Shown here: one piece after another, positions 1 through 3,648 of the stretch | Layout of the letters: every line of letters starts with the position of its first letter | How positions within the stretch are numbered: position 1 is the stretch's first letter | From: Bdellovibrionales bacterium | Lineage (GTDB): Bacteria; Bdellovibrionota; Bdellovibrionia; Bdellovibrionales; UBA840 | Assembly (NCBI GenBank): GCA_020434605.1 | Contig: JAGRAL010000039.1 | Location: forward strand, 1-5,199 | Reading direction: 5' to 3' | Length of the DNA: 5,199 bases | Notes under the pieces: model-generated | Seen by the model: the letters and a program-made list of their open reading frames with translations, nothing else | Told to the model about the DNA's origin: nothing | The model's database searches: none | Made by a program: the position numbers and the translations under genes

Positions 1-8
1 CTCCGCCA
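1..8 (+). tRNA. 3' end of a probable tRNA-Ser (truncated by window edge), left junction attL
   Basis: The window opens with CTCCGCCA, the usual last bases of bacterial tRNA-Ser (acceptor strand plus encoded CCA). A T-rich run (9-18) follows, as is common after a tRNA. Only eight bases are visible, so this alone would be weak. The support is that the same octamer recurs at 3640-3647, just past an integrase gene, as expected when a tyrosine integrase inserts at a tRNA 3' end. The tRNA body lies outside the window. Confidence 0.5.
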
Positions 9-131
9 TTTCTTTTTTCTCGATTTGAGTGTTTTGAAAAATTCGTAAGCCTTCTAAATACTTAATAACACATTAACCTAAGATCAAAATCTGATCCTTT
101 ATTTCAAGAAATTTCACGAAAATTCAAAGCT

Positions 132-148
132 GGGTAACAGAAAGTAAC
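132..148 (+). repeat. 17-bp direct repeat, left copy (possible integrase arm site)
   Basis: GGGTAACAGAAAGTAAC is identical to 3571-3587. It contains two GTAAC cores 10 bp apart (134-138, 144-148). A third core follows at 155-159 within AGGTAACAC, so the three lie about one helical turn apart on one face of the DNA. This layout is typical of arm-type sites bound by the N-terminal domain of lambda-like integrases; the binding is inferred. Confidence 0.75.
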
Positions 149-161
149 TTTTAGGTAACAC

Positions 162-177
162 ACGATTTTTAAATCGT
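162..177. repeat. Inverted repeat over the toxin stop codon
   Basis: ACGATTT and AAATCGT form a perfect 7-bp inverted repeat with a two-base centre. It spans the toxin stop codon (169-171). It could act as a weak transcript-end hairpin for the minus-strand operon, but no U-run follows on that strand, so it may instead be a protein site next to the GTAAC boxes. Confidence 0.4.
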
Positions 178-561
178 TAGATCTTTAAAAAGTTTTGCGA
201 GTCCGTTTTTATCTAATTTTTTCTTCGCTAGATCAATCATAGCAGAATAAAGTTCTTCCTCTGGGTCCTCTATTTCAATGTCATGCCAATCTAAAAATAC
301 TAGAGCTGAGGCTAAGGCAGTTCTTTTATTGCCATCCACAAACGGTTGGTTTTCAGCAATATGAAAAGCATAGGCGGCTGCCATCTCGTAAATGTCTTTA
401 TGAACAAATTCACCACCAAAGGAAGCTTGAGGCATCATAACTGCCGACTCGAGTAATTCACGAGAGCGAATGCCGGAGGCTCCACCGTATTGCACAAGCT
501 GCATATCATGGAGTTCAATAACATCCTCAACACTTAGAAAGCGGTAAGCGATCTCACTCAC
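169..561 (-). CDS. doc: Doc-like (death-on-curing, Fic fold) toxin
   Basis: This 130-residue protein has the size and layout of Doc, the Fic-fold kinase of phage P1 that phosphorylates EF-Tu and stops translation. Visible family marks are LHDMQLVQYGG (residues 17-27), the helix SRELLESAV (33-41), and the Fic/Doc loop QPFVDGNKRTA (72-82) followed by the hydrophobic helix LASALVFL. Asp76, Asn78, Lys79 and Arg80 of the loop are present. The first loop position, normally the catalytic His, is Gln72 (codon CAA), which may weaken or change activity. The start is GTG at 561, which overlaps the antitoxin stop by four bases (GTGA), so translation is probably coupled; AGGA lies at 575-572. The toxin is transcribed after its antitoxin. 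Family assignment is firm; activity is uncertain. Confidence 0.88.
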   Translation of the reverse strand: MSEIAYRFLSVEDVIELHDMQLVQYGGASGIRSRELLESAVMMPQASFGGEFVHKDIYEMAAAYAFHIAENQPFVDGNKRTALASALVFLDWHDIEIEDPEEELYSAMIDLAKKKLDKNGLAKLFKDLTI

Positions 562-779
562 TTGGCTAGCTTCCTAAAAGTTGAATCATGCTTTTTCATA
601 ATCTTTTCAGCTGAAGATTTTAAAGATTTTTTACCACTCCTAATAGGCTCAATAATCAAACGTTCCCCATCAGTGGTCATCTCAAGTTCAGTATCGCGAT
701 CTATTTTTAATAGCTCTAGAATAGGCTTCTCTATTACAAGGCCATAACTATTGCCAACTGCGGAAAGTTTCTTTTTCAT
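558..779 (-). CDS. AbrB/MazE-type antitoxin, partner of the Doc-like toxin
   Basis: This 73-residue protein begins KKKLSAVGNSYGLVIEKPIL and continues through LIIEPI, the swapped-hairpin AbrB/MazE/SpoVT DNA-binding fold (about residues 3-46). The basic tail (48-73, ending FRKLAK) probably wraps the toxin. Such antitoxins bind their own promoter and neutralise the toxin in the cytoplasm. The start is ATG at 779 because GGAGGT (790-785) lies five bases upstream. A longer frame from TTG at 830 is unlikely, since that TTG is part of the -35 box. The stop overlaps the toxin start by four bases. The classic Doc partner is Phd, so an AbrB-fold partner is a swapped module; pairings of this kind are known for Doc-family toxins. 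The role rests on fold and operon position. Confidence 0.88.
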   Translation of the reverse strand: MKKKLSAVGNSYGLVIEKPILELLKIDRDTELEMTTDGERLIIEPIRSGKKSLKSSAEKIMKKHDSTFRKLAK

Positions 780-801
780 AATACACCTCCGTATATACCA
801 T

Positions 802-830
802 AGTATAACATATGTATAACGTATTTTCAA
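802..830 (-). promoter_or_regulatory. Sigma70-type promoter of the antitoxin-toxin operon
   Basis: On the minus strand, TTGAAA (830-825) and TATACT (807-802) are separated by exactly 17 bp. The expected transcript start near 795 would leave a leader of about 16 bases, just enough for the GGAGGT ribosome site at 790-785. This is the best promoter match in the window. Confidence 0.8.
803..824 (+). promoter_or_regulatory. Tandem 11-bp repeats, probable antitoxin operator
   Basis: GTATAACATAT (803-813) is followed directly by GTATAACGTAT (814-824), differing at one base. A related GTATATACCATA lies at 791-802, and ATAC-N4-GTAT (795-806) forms a short inverted repeat. The repeats fill the promoter spacer and most of the -10 box, so a bound antitoxin would block RNA polymerase. 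This fits the usual autoregulation of toxin-antitoxin operons; binding is inferred. Confidence 0.6.
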
Positions 831-975
831 CCTATCAAATCCAATTTAATTCGACTAATGATCTAACCTAGTAGTTTATAAAGCCTGCACGGGAAGCCAG
901 TGCCTTTAGATGCATTTTATGGCTTTTAAAGATTTGGTTGTTGATCACGAACCCTTAAATCTCTAATATTGGCGT
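831..975. other. Divergent intergenic region upstream of the beta-lactamase
   Basis: No coding frame is supported here. AAAGCC (880-885) and GGCTTT (921-926) are complementary, and GCAC (887-890) and GTGC (900-903) could form a small nested hairpin with a 9-base loop. No known riboswitch core is recognised. It separates the minus-strand toxin-antitoxin operon from the plus-strand beta-lactamase. Confidence 0.4.
941..969 (+). promoter_or_regulatory. Candidate promoter for the beta-lactamase gene
   Basis: TTGATC (941-946) and TAATAT (964-969) lie 17 bp apart, each matching four of six consensus bases. The -10 box ends six bases before the ATG at 976, so transcription would start at or next to the start codon and give a leaderless message. 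No good ribosome site is seen before the ATG, which agrees with this, but the boxes are weak. Confidence 0.35.
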
Positions 976-1728
976 ATGTTCGTTAGTATTATTCTTTCTA
1001 TCTTCTTCCGGTTTCCAGCTTTAGCAAAACCAGTAGCCCCGAACTTTTCTGCAGGAGAAACCGGTTGCTTAATCTTCACTACGCTTCTAGATAAGCCATC
1101 GATTACTACCTTTGGTGATAACTGTAAAGTTCGTACGGCTCCTTGTTCAACATTTAAAGTTGCTCTTGCTGAGCTTGGGTTTAAAAATGAGAAATTGAGC
1201 CCAATAGGGGAAAGTTTTAAGTGGGATGGTATAAAAAGAGAGCGTGAAGCTCTTAATAAGGATCAAGATCTTTTAAGTTGGATGAAAGACTCAGTGGTAT
1301 GGGTATCTTCACTAGTAGTAGATCGCATTGGCCGCGAGAAAGTCCACTCCGACCTTATGGATTTGGTCTATGGCAATGCATCTGTTGGGCCAAATGAGTT
1401 TTGGATTAAGGGTCCTCTAAGTATTTCGGTAGAGGAGCAAGCCAAGTATCTTTCTCGAAATGATGAGAATCTAAAAAGAGCCATTGGCTTATTACCAGTT
1501 GAAACTTTGAAAAAGTACACTATCAGTGGAAAAACAGGCTCTTGTAAATCGAGTAATTTAGCTGAAGCTGAACGAGTCGGATGGTATGTCGGCAGAGTGA
1601 ACACTGATAAAAAAGAATTCGCATTTGCAATGCGAATTCTAAATCAGAAAAGTCAAAAAACAGATAAACCAGGTGGCTCCAGAGCAAAGGAACTATTCCT
1701 TGATTGGCTTCGCCAAAACGAACAATAA
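976..1728 (+). CDS. Class D (OXA-type) beta-lactamase, exported
   Basis: This 250-residue serine hydrolase is of usual OXA length and opens beta-lactam rings in the periplasm. Residues 1-17 look like a signal peptide (hydrophobic VSIILSIFF, cleavage after ALA at 17), although no lysine or arginine precedes the core. All class D motifs are present: PCSTFK (56-61) with nucleophile Ser58 and carboxylated-type Lys61, FKWDGIKR (81-88), SWMKDSVVWVS (101-111) holding the SVV motif, VYGN (131-134), FWIKGPLSIS (142-151), KTG (186-188) and GWYVGRV (202-208). Cys50 and Cys57 flank the active-site entry and could pair. ATG 976 is the only ATG after the in-frame stop at 964, and it lacks a clear ribosome site. 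It stands alone, with its own terminator. It does not match a named OXA from memory, so the substrate range is unknown. No partner regulator gene is seen. Confidence 0.93.
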   Translation: MFVSIILSIFFRFPALAKPVAPNFSAGETGCLIFTTLLDKPSITTFGDNCKVRTAPCSTFKVALAELGFKNEKLSPIGESFKWDGIKREREALNKDQDLLSWMKDSVVWVSSLVVDRIGREKVHSDLMDLVYGNASVGPNEFWIKGPLSISVEEQAKYLSRNDENLKRAIGLLPVETLKKYTISGKTGSCKSSNLAEAERVGWYVGRVNTDKKEFAFAMRILNQKSQKTDKPGGSRAKELFLDWLRQNEQ

Positions 1729-1759
1729 CCCTTGATTCTTTAACAAATCGTACATCATA

Positions 1760-1790
1760 AAATGCCGGTCACAAGATCGGCATTTATTTT
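1760..1790 (+). terminator. Rho-independent terminator of the beta-lactamase gene
   Basis: AAATGCCGGTC (1760-1770) pairs with GATCGGCATTT (1775-1785) as an 11-bp stem including one G-U pair, with an ACAA loop. A run of T follows (1787-1792). It lies 31 bases after the stop codon and is a strong intrinsic terminator. Confidence 0.88.
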
Positions 1791-1809
1791 TTAAAATTTA
1801 AAAATATAA

Positions 1810-1829
1810 ATGCGCAAGATTCTGCGCAT
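1810..1829. repeat. First TGCGCA pair (inverted repeat)
   Basis: ATGCGCA (1810-1816) and TGCGCAT (1823-1829) form a perfect 7-bp inverted repeat with a six-base spacer. TGCGCA is itself a palindrome, so the boxes are also direct repeats 12 bp apart. The same layout recurs at 1886-1903. Confidence 0.65.
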
Positions 1830-1885
1830 GCGCCGATTTTGGTGATTCACTAAATATTTAAAATCACTATACTTAAAATTTTCTC

Positions 1886-1903
1886 TGCGCCAAAAGCTGC
1901 GCA
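1886..1903. repeat. Second TGCGC pair
   Basis: TGCGCC (1886-1891) and TGCGCA (1898-1903) again lie 12 bp apart, repeating the arrangement at 1811-1828. Between the two pairs is a GTGATT/AATCAC inverted repeat (1842-1847, 1862-1867). The four boxes may bind one dimeric or tetrameric protein; this is inference. Confidence 0.55.
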
Positions 1904-1935
1904 TTTTAATTTTTATTAAAATGATCTCATTTTAA
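1903..1935. repeat. Overlapping inverted repeats with mutually exclusive pairing
   Basis: ATTTTAAT (1903-1910) is complementary to ATTAAAAT (1915-1922) across TTTT. The segment TTAAAATGA (1916-1924) is also complementary to TCATTTTAA (1927-1935) across two bases. The middle segment can pair left or right but not both. All pairs are A/T-rich, so DNA operators are as likely as an RNA switch. Confidence 0.6.
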
Positions 1936-1955
1936 ATACCTTACCTATTTCATGA

Positions 1956-1987
1956 GCTTAAGTCAGATTTTGTTTTTGGCTTAAGTC
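1956..1987 (+). repeat. Direct repeat of GCTTAAGTC
   Basis: GCTTAAGTC occurs at 1956-1964 and 1979-1987, with starts 23 bp apart (about two helical turns). Each copy contains the palindrome CTTAAG. It could be a paired regulator site; nothing more can be said. Confidence 0.5.
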
Positions 1988-2001
1988 TTGCCACTAAGAG
2001 T

Positions 2002-2032
2002 CTCAACAGGGTTCAACCATAACCATGTTGAG
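2002..2032 (+). promoter_or_regulatory. Hairpin overlapping the ribosome site of the 45-residue frame
   Basis: CTCAACA (2002-2008) pairs with TGTTGAG (2026-2032), and inside it GGTT (2010-2013) pairs with AACC (2021-2024). Together these give an 11-bp stem with a single G/A mismatch and a seven-base loop. Its right arm covers the first half of the Shine-Dalgarno GAGGAG (2030-2035), so folding in RNA would hide the site. No U-run follows, so it is not a terminator. It could also be a DNA operator. Confidence 0.6.
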
Positions 2033-2042
2033 GAGTAAAGTT

Positions 2043-2180
2043 ATGAATTCGTACCAAAAATTTAACTCAATATGTTCATTATCTATTGAGCTTTCGAGCG
2101 GAAAACATTGGGAAAACTTGAGGAAAACATCAAGCAAACGTTTTCCTACGAATACATTTTGTCGAGGGACAAATAATTAA
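2043..2180 (+). CDS. Possible small protein of 45 residues, unknown
   Basis: ATG 2043 is preceded by an excellent ribosome site, GAGGAG (2030-2035), at a seven-base spacing, and the frame runs 45 codons to TAA at 2178. The protein is polar and Ser/Asn/Lys-rich with two Cys (11 and 40), no membrane segment, and no similarity I recognise. Against it, the three 11-bp iterons at 2100-2132 lie inside the frame. A repeat unit not divisible by three implies selection on DNA rather than protein there. It may be a real small regulator, a leader peptide, or a chance frame after a good ribosome site. Confidence 0.35.
   Translation: MNSYQKFNSICSLSIELSSGKHWENLRKTSSKRFPTNTFCRGTNN
2100..2132 (+). repeat. 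Three tandem 11-bp iterons (GGAAAAC)
   Basis: GGAAAAC starts at 2100, 2111 and 2122, exactly 11 bp apart, in units GGAAAACATTG, GGAAAACTTGA and GGAAAACATCA. An inverted copy GTTTTCC follows at 2140-2146, and AGGAAAACAT recurs at 2262-2271, identical to 2121-2130. Units one helical turn apart suggest cooperative binding by one protein, such as a replication initiator, repressor, excisionase or integrase. Confidence 0.75.
2121..2147. repeat. Inverted repeat formed by iteron 3 and the inverted copy
   Basis: AGGAAAAC (2121-2128) and GTTTTCCT (2140-2147) are perfect 8-bp complementary arms around an 11-base centre. It may form a cruciform or hairpin or mark a two-sided binding site at the end of the iteron array. 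Confidence 0.6.
2158..2173. repeat. Short perfect inverted repeat
   Basis: TTTGTC (2158-2163) and GACAAA (2168-2173) flank GAGG as a 6-bp stem and tetraloop, followed by A/T-only sequence (2171-2187). It lies at the end of the 45-residue frame. A weak TTGTCG-N16-TAATTT promoter could overlap it. Confidence 0.4.
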
Positions 2181-2182
2181 TA

Positions 2183-2217
2183 ATTTCAAATAGATGCTGG
2201 TTTTGAAATATTTCAAA
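2183..2217. repeat. 16-bp perfect palindrome plus a third half-site
   Basis: TTTGAAATATTTCAAA (2202-2217) is a perfect 16-bp palindrome. An extra ATTTCAAA half-site at 2183-2190 is inverted relative to the left arm. The layout resembles an operator for a dimeric regulator. It lies about 120 bp before the gene pair that includes the integrase, so control of that operon is a fair inference. Confidence 0.65.
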
Positions 2218-2218
2218 G

Positions 2219-2250
2219 CTTAGCAACTGAGAGACACTAAATTAGCTAAG
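2219..2250. repeat. CTTAGC/GCTAAG inverted repeat
   Basis: CTTAGC (2219-2224) and GCTAAG (2245-2250) form a 6-bp inverted repeat around a 20-base centre, immediately after the 16-bp palindrome. The significance is unknown; short arms of this kind can arise by chance. Confidence 0.3.
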
Positions 2251-2338
2251 TCTGCATTTCTAGGAAAACATTTATTTATTCACTGGAATTGTGATCACTA
2301 CAAAAGCCGACTTCTAACTTGAAGATATAGGGGAACTT

Positions 2339-2467
2339 ATGGCAGAAACATTCAAACTGAAGCTAAATACTTCAATCTTGCTCTTTGAAAATCTAAATGA
2401 GTGCGTGAAACTTCTTGAGGTAAAGGAAATCTGGTTTTGGTCTCAAACAAGGAGATTAAAATTATGA
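2339..2467 (+). CDS. Small protein of 42 residues coupled to the integrase; excisionase candidate
   Basis: ATG 2339 follows AGGGGA (2329-2334) at four bases, and the frame of 42 residues ends in TGA at 2465, overlapping the integrase ATG as ATGA. That overlap and the ribosome site argue for a real translated frame that feeds ribosomes to the integrase. The protein is charged and Leu/Lys-rich: KLKLNTSILLFENL (6-19), then ECVKLLEVKEIWFW (21-34), ending basic with TRRLKL. I recognise no family. Its size and position resemble small excisionases or directionality factors, but no winged-helix motif is clear. The alternative is a leader peptide whose only task is translational coupling. Confidence 0.5.
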   Translation: MAETFKLKLNTSILLFENLNECVKLLEVKEIWFWSQTRRLKL

Positions 2468-3567
2468 TTAAACTTTACTTTAAAGATAATAAGAAATTTT
2501 TCGAAGTCTTTGTAAAATCCAAAGATCTAAATGGAAAACAAACTGCTAAACGTAGGCGTGGCATTACATCTGAGCGGATGGCAAAAGAAATTGAATTTAA
2601 GTTCAAAAAAGAACTTCAAATGATAACCGACCCGCAAAGTAAATGGACTTGGACTGATTGGCATACGGAATGTATTAGGCGTATGACTTATTCTAGGCGT
2701 AAATCCACTATTGAAAGTTACGATTGCCAAGTTAAAAAGTGGATACCACAGGAGTGGAATAAACGTCCTTTAGTAAGCTTTCAGCAAAGTGATATCCACG
2801 AACTAATCTTTGAAAGAATTGGCAATAACCTAAAGCCTGGCGCTTTAAAGTGTTATCTTAAGATGATTAAACGGTTATTTGAGATGGCAGTGCAAGAAGG
2901 AATCTTAAGTAAAAACCCAGCAACTGGATTAAGTGTTGTTGTCCCAAAATCAGTTCAAAAGGTACTAACTGCCGAAGAAGCAGAGATTCTTTTAAAAGCC
3001 GCTAAAGAAACCCATCACAGCTTTTACCCAGTTTGGGCCTTTGCTTTAATGACGGGGATGAGATCTGGTGAAATGTATGCCTTAAAGTGGTCAGACATTA
3101 ACTTTGATACAGATGTGATTCATGTCAATAAGCAGTGGACTTCTAAAGAAGGCTTTGGACCTACAAAGACTAGAGAAAATAGAGTGGTACCTATATCACC
3201 TGATTTAAGGGTCTTTTTAAAAGAACTAAAGCTTAAAACGGGAGACAGTGAATTTGTTCTACCAAGGCTTAAACGTTGGACAAAGGGTCTTCAAGCAAGA
3301 GTACTAAAAGAGTTTTGTAAGGGATTAAATATTACAGATATTAAGTTCCATGACTTAAGAGCTACTTTTATTACCAATATGCTGGCGCAAGGAGTGCCTC
3401 TGGTAACTGTTATGGCTATTGTTGGCCACGCCAGGATGTCGACTACAGATGTTTACTTGAGGCTTGCTGGGGTCAATGTCAGAGGGGCTACAAACAAGTT
3501 AGGCTATGAACTACCTAAGTTTGATTTAGCGCAAGTGTATGAGCTTAAGCGTGGAGTCAACGAATGA
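2464..3567 (+). CDS. int: Tyrosine recombinase / phage-type integrase
   Basis: This 367-residue protein catalyses site-specific recombination between element and chromosome. Residues 3-50 (KLYFKDNKKFFEVFV, then a basic KRRRG stretch) fit an arm-site-binding AP2-like domain, 60-150 the SAM-like core-binding domain, and about 165-340 the catalytic domain. The catalytic set is complete: Arg200 in TGMRSGE, Lys235 in the TKT hairpin, His296 and Arg299 in HDLR, His322 in GHARMSTTDVY, and nucleophile Tyr331. ATG 2464 is preferred, with AAGGAG at 2449-2454 and a four-base overlap with the preceding small frame; TTG 2437 would lie inside that frame and lacks this ribosome site. The gene lies beside the right 17-bp repeat and the tRNA-tail copy, the usual place for an integrase. 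It looks intact and active. Confidence 0.95.
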   Translation: MIKLYFKDNKKFFEVFVKSKDLNGKQTAKRRRGITSERMAKEIEFKFKKELQMITDPQSKWTWTDWHTECIRRMTYSRRKSTIESYDCQVKKWIPQEWNKRPLVSFQQSDIHELIFERIGNNLKPGALKCYLKMIKRLFEMAVQEGILSKNPATGLSVVVPKSVQKVLTAEEAEILLKAAKETHHSFYPVWAFALMTGMRSGEMYALKWSDINFDTDVIHVNKQWTSKEGFGPTKTRENRVVPISPDLRVFLKELKLKTGDSEFVLPRLKRWTKGLQARVLKEFCKGLNITDIKFHDLRATFITNMLAQGVPLVTVMAIVGHARMSTTDVYLRLAGVNVRGATNKLGYELPKFDLAQVYELKRGVNE

Positions 3568-3570
3568 CAA

Positions 3571-3587
3571 GGGTAACAGAAAGTAAC
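3571..3587 (+). repeat. 17-bp direct repeat, right copy (possible integrase arm site)
   Basis: GGGTAACAGAAAGTAAC is identical to 132-148 and starts three bases after the integrase stop. Two GTAAC cores lie 10 bp apart (3573-3577, 3583-3587). The left side has a third core about 11 bp further on that is missing here, so the two arms are unequal, as in lambda-type sites. Confidence 0.75.
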
Positions 3588-3633
3588 ACGCTCAAATTAG
3601 AAACAAAGAATTACGCGGACTTAGCGCTACTTG

Positions 3634-3647
3634 CACTCTCTCCGCCA
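3634..3647 (+). repeat. tRNA-Ser 3'-end copy, right junction (attR)
   Basis: CACTCTCTCCGCCA matches the typical last 14 bases of bacterial tRNA-Ser, and its last eight bases equal the start of the window. No T-arm or other cloverleaf part precedes it, so it is a displaced tail and not a gene. It marks the right end of the element. The host permease stop codon begins two bases later. Confidence 0.65.
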
Positions 3648-3648
3648 A

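Larger units (their letters stand above)
1795..2042. other. AT-rich control region with repeats, no gene
   Basis: No credible coding frame is seen on either strand between the beta-lactamase terminator and the small frame at 2043. The stretch contains spaced TGCGC pairs, overlapping A/T-rich inverted repeats, a direct repeat of GCTTAAGTC, and a long hairpin next to a ribosome site; these are listed separately. Its content suggests protein binding sites or structured RNA rather than decayed coding sequence. Confidence 0.55.
9..3647. mobile_element. Putative 3.64-kb integrative element in tRNA-Ser carrying a beta-lactamase and a toxin-antitoxin pair
   Basis: The limits come from the tRNA-Ser-like tails at 1-8 and 3634-3647. 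A tyrosine integrase gene ends 66 bases before the right tail, and a perfect 17-bp direct repeat sits just inside each junction (132-148, 3571-3587). The cargo is an AbrB-type antitoxin, a Doc-type toxin and a class D beta-lactamase. No conjugation, replication or structural phage gene is visible, so if it moves between cells it must rely on a helper, transformation or transduction. The tyrosine recombinase family commonly uses tRNA 3' ends as targets; that this unit is intact and mobile is inference. An alternative is a degenerate remnant of a larger island. Confidence 0.65.

Noticed and set aside
562..747. Plus-strand open frame opposite the antitoxin gene
   Set aside because: It is antisense to a clear AbrB-type coding sequence, has no ribosome site, and shows no recognisable domain.
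780..830. Longer antitoxin starting at TTG 830
   Set aside because: The TTG is part of the -35 box and the added residues resemble no family, while ATG 779 has GGAGGT at five bases.
880..926. Possible riboswitch upstream of the beta-lactamase
   Set aside because: Short complementary arms and a GCCAGTGC string vaguely recall known cores, but no full consensus or conserved junction is present.
1368..1604. Minus-strand open frame inside the beta-lactamase gene
   Set aside because: It is a shadow of a gene with all class D motifs in the opposite frame.
2100..2271. GGAAAAC repeats as a CRISPR array
   Set aside because: The unit is only 11 bp, directly tandem with no unique spacers, and no cas gene is near.
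2437..2463. Integrase start at TTG 2437
   Set aside because: ATG 2464 has AAGGAG at nine bases and a coupled ATGA overlap; the domain begins at MIKLYF.
2527..2730. Minus-strand open frame inside the integrase gene
   Set aside because: It is antisense to the conserved integrase and lacks a ribosome site or domain.
3600..3647. A complete tRNA gene at the right junction
   Set aside because: Only the acceptor tail is present; no TTCGA T-loop, anticodon arm or D arm precedes it.
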